This document shows positions 22,232 through 24,833 of a stretch of 24,833 nucleotides of DNA, one piece after another; the first letter of the stretch is position 1, and the number at the start of each line of letters is the position of its first letter. The notes beneath the pieces are model-generated. The model saw only the letters and a list, made by a program, of their open reading frames with translations. It searched no databases and had not been told where the DNA came from. Source of the stretch: JAKVCB01 sp963578605 (GTDB lineage: Bacteria > Planctomycetota > Planctomycetia > Pirellulales > Lacipirellulaceae); contig CAUZEA010000089.1 of the NCBI GenBank assembly GCA_963578605.1, positions 1-24,833 of the forward strand. Direction: 5' to 3'. Both the position numbers and the translations under genes were made by a program.

Positions 22232-23518
22232 CTAGCGGACCGTTTTTTCGGGGGTTGTGCCCACCGCCTGGCGAACTCCCTCAGCGTACCTCTCCGGGTT
22301 GCTGGAGAACTGTTGAAGGGAAGCCTCGGTCGTGAACAGATAAAACTGTCCGTTGTACTCAAGGCCGTGCTCACGTCGACCTTCGATCCGTTGTCGCTGG
22401 TCAACCGCAATCACAGCGTCGGCTCCGGAAAGCACCGGGCTAAACTTGTCGGGGTTAGCCAGGAACTGCTGCTGTTCTGCTTCTCCGACAAACAGATAGG
22501 TGCGACCACGATGGATGGCGCCCCATCTCACATCCCCGGGAACCCATTTCCAATAACCCTTCATGCTGACTGGGCAATAACCGTCGAACGCAAGTGGCGG
22601 ATTTCCCTGGGGCACCTTGGGCCATGGAGTCGCGACGACGTTCCGAGGGGTGGGGTCCTTGGCAGACGCATAGCGAGAACCCACCAGCGGGGGTGACTGA
22701 TTCGCAACCGTTTGTCGTGAGGTCTCGTTGATCGCAGGGCGGAGTGGTCCGTTGGGCACCGCTGGTTGGCCAGCGGCGGGAGGGATCCGAGGCGAGGTGG
22801 CTGCCATGCCTGCGGTGGGCTGCGTCAATGTGGTCGCCCTGGGGGCCACCGGGGTGGAATCGGGTTGCACATGCAAGTTGGTAATCCGCCCTCGGCTTCC
22901 AGCCATGGGTTCGGGGTGGCTGGTGGTGGTCAACCCAACGCCGGTTGCGATGGGTGTGGTGGACGCTTGAGGCTGTGGTGCCGGAGTCAACGGCTGGAGT
23001 TGCAGTTGCTCAACTGGCAGATGCGCGTATGCAGCATTCATTGGCGGCTGTGCCGGGGCCTTGTTTGTCGCAGCTGCAAATGCACCACTTGACGGGGTCT
23101 TCGAGCGATTGGCGATTTGTGTTAATTCCGAAATGTAAGCGGTCGGAGTGGGCGGGCTCAGAAGCTTGCCCACTGGCTGGCCATCTGGCGTGATAATGAC
23201 GTCGGTTGGTACCGCCGTGACTCCGTACGTTTGGGCAACGGCTGGATGGTTGTTCGCATTCAACTTGACCGGGACAAATTGTGACTCGATCGCAATCCCA
23301 ACGGTTGGCTGATTGAAAACGGCGTGTTCGAGGCGTCGGCAAGGGGCGCAAGTGGGTGTCCAGAAATGAACCAAGACGAGCCGACCTGTTTGACGAGCCT
23401 CGGCTTTGGCGGCTTCGATTTCTGGGCGCCAGCGAACTCCCAGTGGCTCTGCCGATACCGAAGTGCTGATGATGGCAGCCAGCAGCAGACTGCGAGCAAG
23501 CGACGAGCAACCGTCCAT
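22232..23518 (-). CDS. Exported thioredoxin-like protein with C-terminal tandem YHS-like modules
   Basis: A 428-aa protein. ATG 23518 opens a signal peptide (MDGCSSLARSLLLAAIISTSVSA). An in-frame start 18 codons upstream would only add a hydrophilic lead. Residues about 27-140 are a thioredoxin fold with the redox motif C57-A-P-C60 (FWTPTCAPCRRLE) and the cis-proline loop VTAVPTDVII. Residues about 150-305 are a Pro/Ala/Thr-rich linker. From about residue 310 come two YHS-like modules: DGYCPVSMKGYWKWVPGD with YLFVGEAEQQQFLANPDKFSP, and a second copy with YNGQFYLFTTEASLQQFSSNPERY. Such modules are often linked to metal-handling or copper proteins. Periplasmic thiol-disulfide or metal-related work is inferred. 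The second module lacks the Cys-Pro pair. Confidence 0.85.
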   Translation of the reverse strand: MDGCSSLARSLLLAAIISTSVSAEPLGVRWRPEIEAAKAEARQTGRLVLVHFWTPTCAPCRRLEHAVFNQPTVGIAIESQFVPVKLNANNHPAVAQTYGVTAVPTDVIITPDGQPVGKLLSPPTPTAYISELTQIANRSKTPSSGAFAAATNKAPAQPPMNAAYAHLPVEQLQLQPLTPAPQPQASTTPIATGVGLTTTSHPEPMAGSRGRITNLHVQPDSTPVAPRATTLTQPTAGMAATSPRIPPAAGQPAVPNGPLRPAINETSRQTVANQSPPLVGSRYASAKDPTPRNVVATPWPKVPQGNPPLAFDGYCPVSMKGYWKWVPGDVRWGAIHRGRTYLFVGEAEQQQFLANPDKFSPVLSGADAVIAVDQRQRIEGRREHGLEYNGQFYLFTTEASLQQFSSNPERYAEGVRQAVGTTPEKTVR

Positions 23519-24129
23519 GGTTTTTCTTTCGTCCTGAATGATGGTTTTGTCGACGGTGTACTGGTCAATCACGACGGGGCCATAAAGCCCCTTAAATTAT
23601 CGACTTGATTAAAGGGTGACTTTGCGTAAAATTTAACGGTTTGGTCTAGATTAAGGAATATAGGGCCAGAATTCTGGTTTCGTGGCCGTTTCACGCCTGT
23701 TTCGGCCACAATACAGGGGGAAATGGGTTCTCGCGTACCGGGGTGGCCGCTGGGGAGGGGCAAAATATCAAATTTTTCACCACTACCGCTACTGGGAAAC
23801 CTTGACAGCGGCCGAGCATTAATTATCATTACCATAAAGTTGAACGTCCCATTCCTCGGATGGGTTCTGATTGGCCAGTACGCGACGCATCATGGTGGTC
23901 CACCGTTGGGGGGCTAGCAGCAAAGCGAAGGCCGCCTCCGCTGAAAGGATATTCTTGGCGGGGATTAAATCGTATAAAATCTTTAGATCGCCGGACAGGC
24001 AGATTTTGCACCGCAATCGGTCGGGCCAGCTTTGTCTGGTGAGAAATTTCGACGCCTTTTGATGCAGGTATTCCCGTGTCCCTTTCAATAGACTCGGCGC
24101 ACCTGTCCAGCGTGTTTGGAAATGGCTGG

Positions 24130-24167
24130 CTTGTGCACGTCTGGTAGTCTTGTGCACGTCTGGTAGT
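24130..24167. repeat. 19-bp perfect tandem duplication
   Basis: CTTGTGCACGTCTGGTAGT is repeated exactly at 24130-24148 and 24149-24167. It is intergenic. Confidence 0.92.
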
Positions 24168-24435
24168 TCTGTGTTAAAGGAAATCGCCATGAGGTAGCAA
24201 AGCCTAGGTGCATGCTGCGACCAGCGACGGTATGCATTCGGCTCTACCTGCTGCGATATTGATGTTTGCAGAATAGAGGGGGCATGCCGACGGCACTTCG
24301 GTTCAGCGAAAGGCTGATGCGGAGTTGGCTGCGTCACGTTGCAGAACCAACAGGTGATGAAAGTCACGTGCTTGAAACAGAGTTTCAAAGGGTTGGTTGG
24401 GTAACGAGATCGGCTTGGGATGGTGTCCCGGTTTG

Positions 24436-24456
24436 GGGTTCGATAGATTCGAATCC
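24436..24456 (+). promoter_or_regulatory. Stem-loop in the leader region of the last gene
   Basis: GGGTTCGA (24436-24443) pairs with TCGAATCC (24449-24456), 8 bp with one G-U and a 5-nt loop. It overlaps the DNA palindrome GATTCGAATC (24446-24455). Confidence 0.35.
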
Positions 24457-24575
24457 AGCGGTCTCCAGGAAAAGATCTGGACCAAACGCAAATTCGTATG
24501 GACCGGCCTTTGGTCGTGTCTGGCAGGCGGGGTGATGGATTGCCAAGGTGGCCGTTGTTTCAGTGGATGATTTTG

Positions 24576-24597
24576 CTGGGCAGAAATTTCTGTCCAG
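24576..24597. promoter_or_regulatory. 22-bp near-perfect palindrome
   Basis: The perfect 12-bp core CAGAAATTTCTG (24581-24592) extends to CTGGG...TCCAG with a single G-T mismatch. It is operator-like, 62 bp before the last gene. Confidence 0.45.
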
Positions 24598-24604
24598 TCG
24601 ATGA

Positions 24605-24631
24605 GTTGGCGTGGTCGCCAACAATGTTTTT
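24605..24631 (+). terminator. Intrinsic-terminator-like hairpin before the last gene
   Basis: GTTGGCG (24605-24611), loop TGGT, CGCCAAC (24616-24622), then AATG and six Ts (24626-24631). It sits 28 bp before ATG 24659. It could end an upstream transcript or attenuate the last gene. Confidence 0.6.
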
Positions 24632-24658
24632 TGATGGATTCTGTTTGAGGCTCTTTTG

Positions 24659-24833
24659 ATGGCTAAGAGAAAAAAAGGTGGTGGCGGTCGTTATCGAAAT
24701 CGTGGTGGCGGCAGCGGCGGCAGCGGCGGCAGCGGCGGCAGCGGCGGCGGCGGCGGGGGGTACAACCGAGGTGGTGGTCGTGGAAAAGGTGGGCCGCGTC
24801 GTCGTCCTGGATCGGTTTCCGATAACGTCGACG
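24659..24833 (+). CDS. Gly/Arg/Ser-rich protein, N-terminal part (cut by window end)
   Basis: The first 58 codons of a gene running off the window. ATG 24659 has GAGG (24647-24650) 8 nt upstream, a good ribosome site. The protein starts MAKRKKGGGGRYRNRG, continues with four GGS repeats and a polyglycine run, then YNRGGGRGKGGPRRRPGSVSDNV. The RGG-like, strongly basic, disordered head suggests RNA or nucleic-acid binding. Planctomycete transcription terminator Rho carries such an N-terminal extension, so Rho is one candidate, but nothing of a conserved domain is visible yet. Confidence 0.7.
   Translation, partial: MAKRKKGGGGRYRNRGGGSGGSGGSGGSGGGGGGYNRGGGRGKGGPRRRPGSVSDNVD
24707..24742. repeat. 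9-bp in-frame repeat array (4 units)
   Basis: GGCGGCAGC is repeated four times exactly, followed by a GGC/GGG run to 24760. It encodes Gly-Gly-Ser repeats and is prone to slippage in 9-bp steps, which keep the reading frame. Confidence 0.9.

Larger units (their letters stand above)
23519..24604. other. Gene-poor, AT-richer stretch with hairpins
   Basis: About 1.09 kb with no convincing gene. The first 100 bp are the upstream region of the thioredoxin-like gene. Frames in this stretch (for example minus 23819-24388 and plus 24266-24535) have no recognisable domain, no good ribosome site and unnatural composition in their N-terminal parts. It holds a perfect 19-bp tandem duplication (24130-24167), the hairpin GGGTTCGA/TCGAATCC (24436-24456) and a 22-bp palindrome (24576-24597). 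No tRNA could be folded from the TTCGAATCC motif. Confidence 0.5.

Noticed and set aside
23819..24388. 189-aa minus-strand reading frame
   Set aside because: No known domain, no ribosome site, and a random-looking N-terminal half with many Cys, His and Trp; it probably is a chance frame.
24431..24460. TTCGAATCC motif resembling a tRNA T-arm
   Set aside because: No acceptor, D or anticodon stems can be placed around it; it is explained by a local hairpin.
24266..24535. 89-aa plus-strand reading frame
   Set aside because: No recognisable motif, and it runs through the hairpin region near 24436; not supported as a gene.

Overview
The window looks like a planctomycete chromosome segment, most likely of the Pirellulales/Pirellula type. 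This is inferred from protein families rather than from any rRNA marker. The indicators are: three tandem secreted proteins of a planctomycete carboxypeptidase-regulatory-like type, a lipoprotein resembling DUF6655, a MfnB-like enzyme of archaeal-type methanofuran synthesis, a stand-alone STN-domain protein, a thioredoxin fused to YHS-like modules, a very small 'VLEAI..FEP' protein, and frequent GTG/TTG starts. The genes are mostly single units on both strands with short spacers. No tRNA, rRNA, CRISPR array, transposase, integrase or phage gene is visible, so this reads as ordinary core/lineage-specific chromosome.

Layout. 0.2-2.2 kb: three tandem paralogous exported proteins. 2.4-4.3 kb: asparagine synthetase (asnB-like). 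4.5-6.5 kb: leuC-leuD, overlapping by ATGA, behind a probable promoter and an inverted-repeat leader. 6.5-8.2 kb: a secreted beta-propeller-like protein and a small TPR protein. 8.2-8.75 kb (minus): a PSP1/RicT-like protein with a Cys-rich tail. 9.0-10.1 kb: bioB. 10.3-12.9 kb: a large exported protein with four DUF11-like repeats. 13.1-14.1 kb: a lipoprotein behind a textbook promoter, tail-to-tail with ribonuclease D (minus), which lies downstream of a NhaD-type antiporter (minus). 17.5-18.8 kb: a membrane protein translationally coupled to MfnB. 18.8-19.3 kb: a probable structured RNA or leader followed by a 66-aa protein. 19.4-21.0 kb: a PHA-system small protein facing an STN-domain protein. 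21.4-23.5 kb: a HEAT/TPR protein facing a thioredoxin-YHS fusion. 23.6-24.66 kb: a gene-poor stretch ending in an intrinsic-terminator-like hairpin. The last 175 bp begin a Gly/Arg/Ser-rich protein cut by the window edge.

Functional themes. Metabolism: asparagine, leucine and biotin synthesis, and a cofactor for H4MPT/methanofuran-linked one-carbon chemistry. Envelope: many exported or membrane proteins of unknown role. RNA and redox: ribonuclease D and a thioredoxin-like exported protein.

The most unusual element is at 18777-19059. A good promoter is followed by about 220 nt with two strong, mutually crossing helices, two further hairpins and a terminator-like T-run, just ahead of the 66-aa gene. 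It may be an undescribed small RNA or a cis-regulatory leader. Other items worth a second look are the reversed charge pattern of the C-terminal anchors of the three tandem paralogs, an Asp-to-Glu change at a metal-ligand position of ribonuclease D, and at least six independent 15-21 bp tandem duplications.
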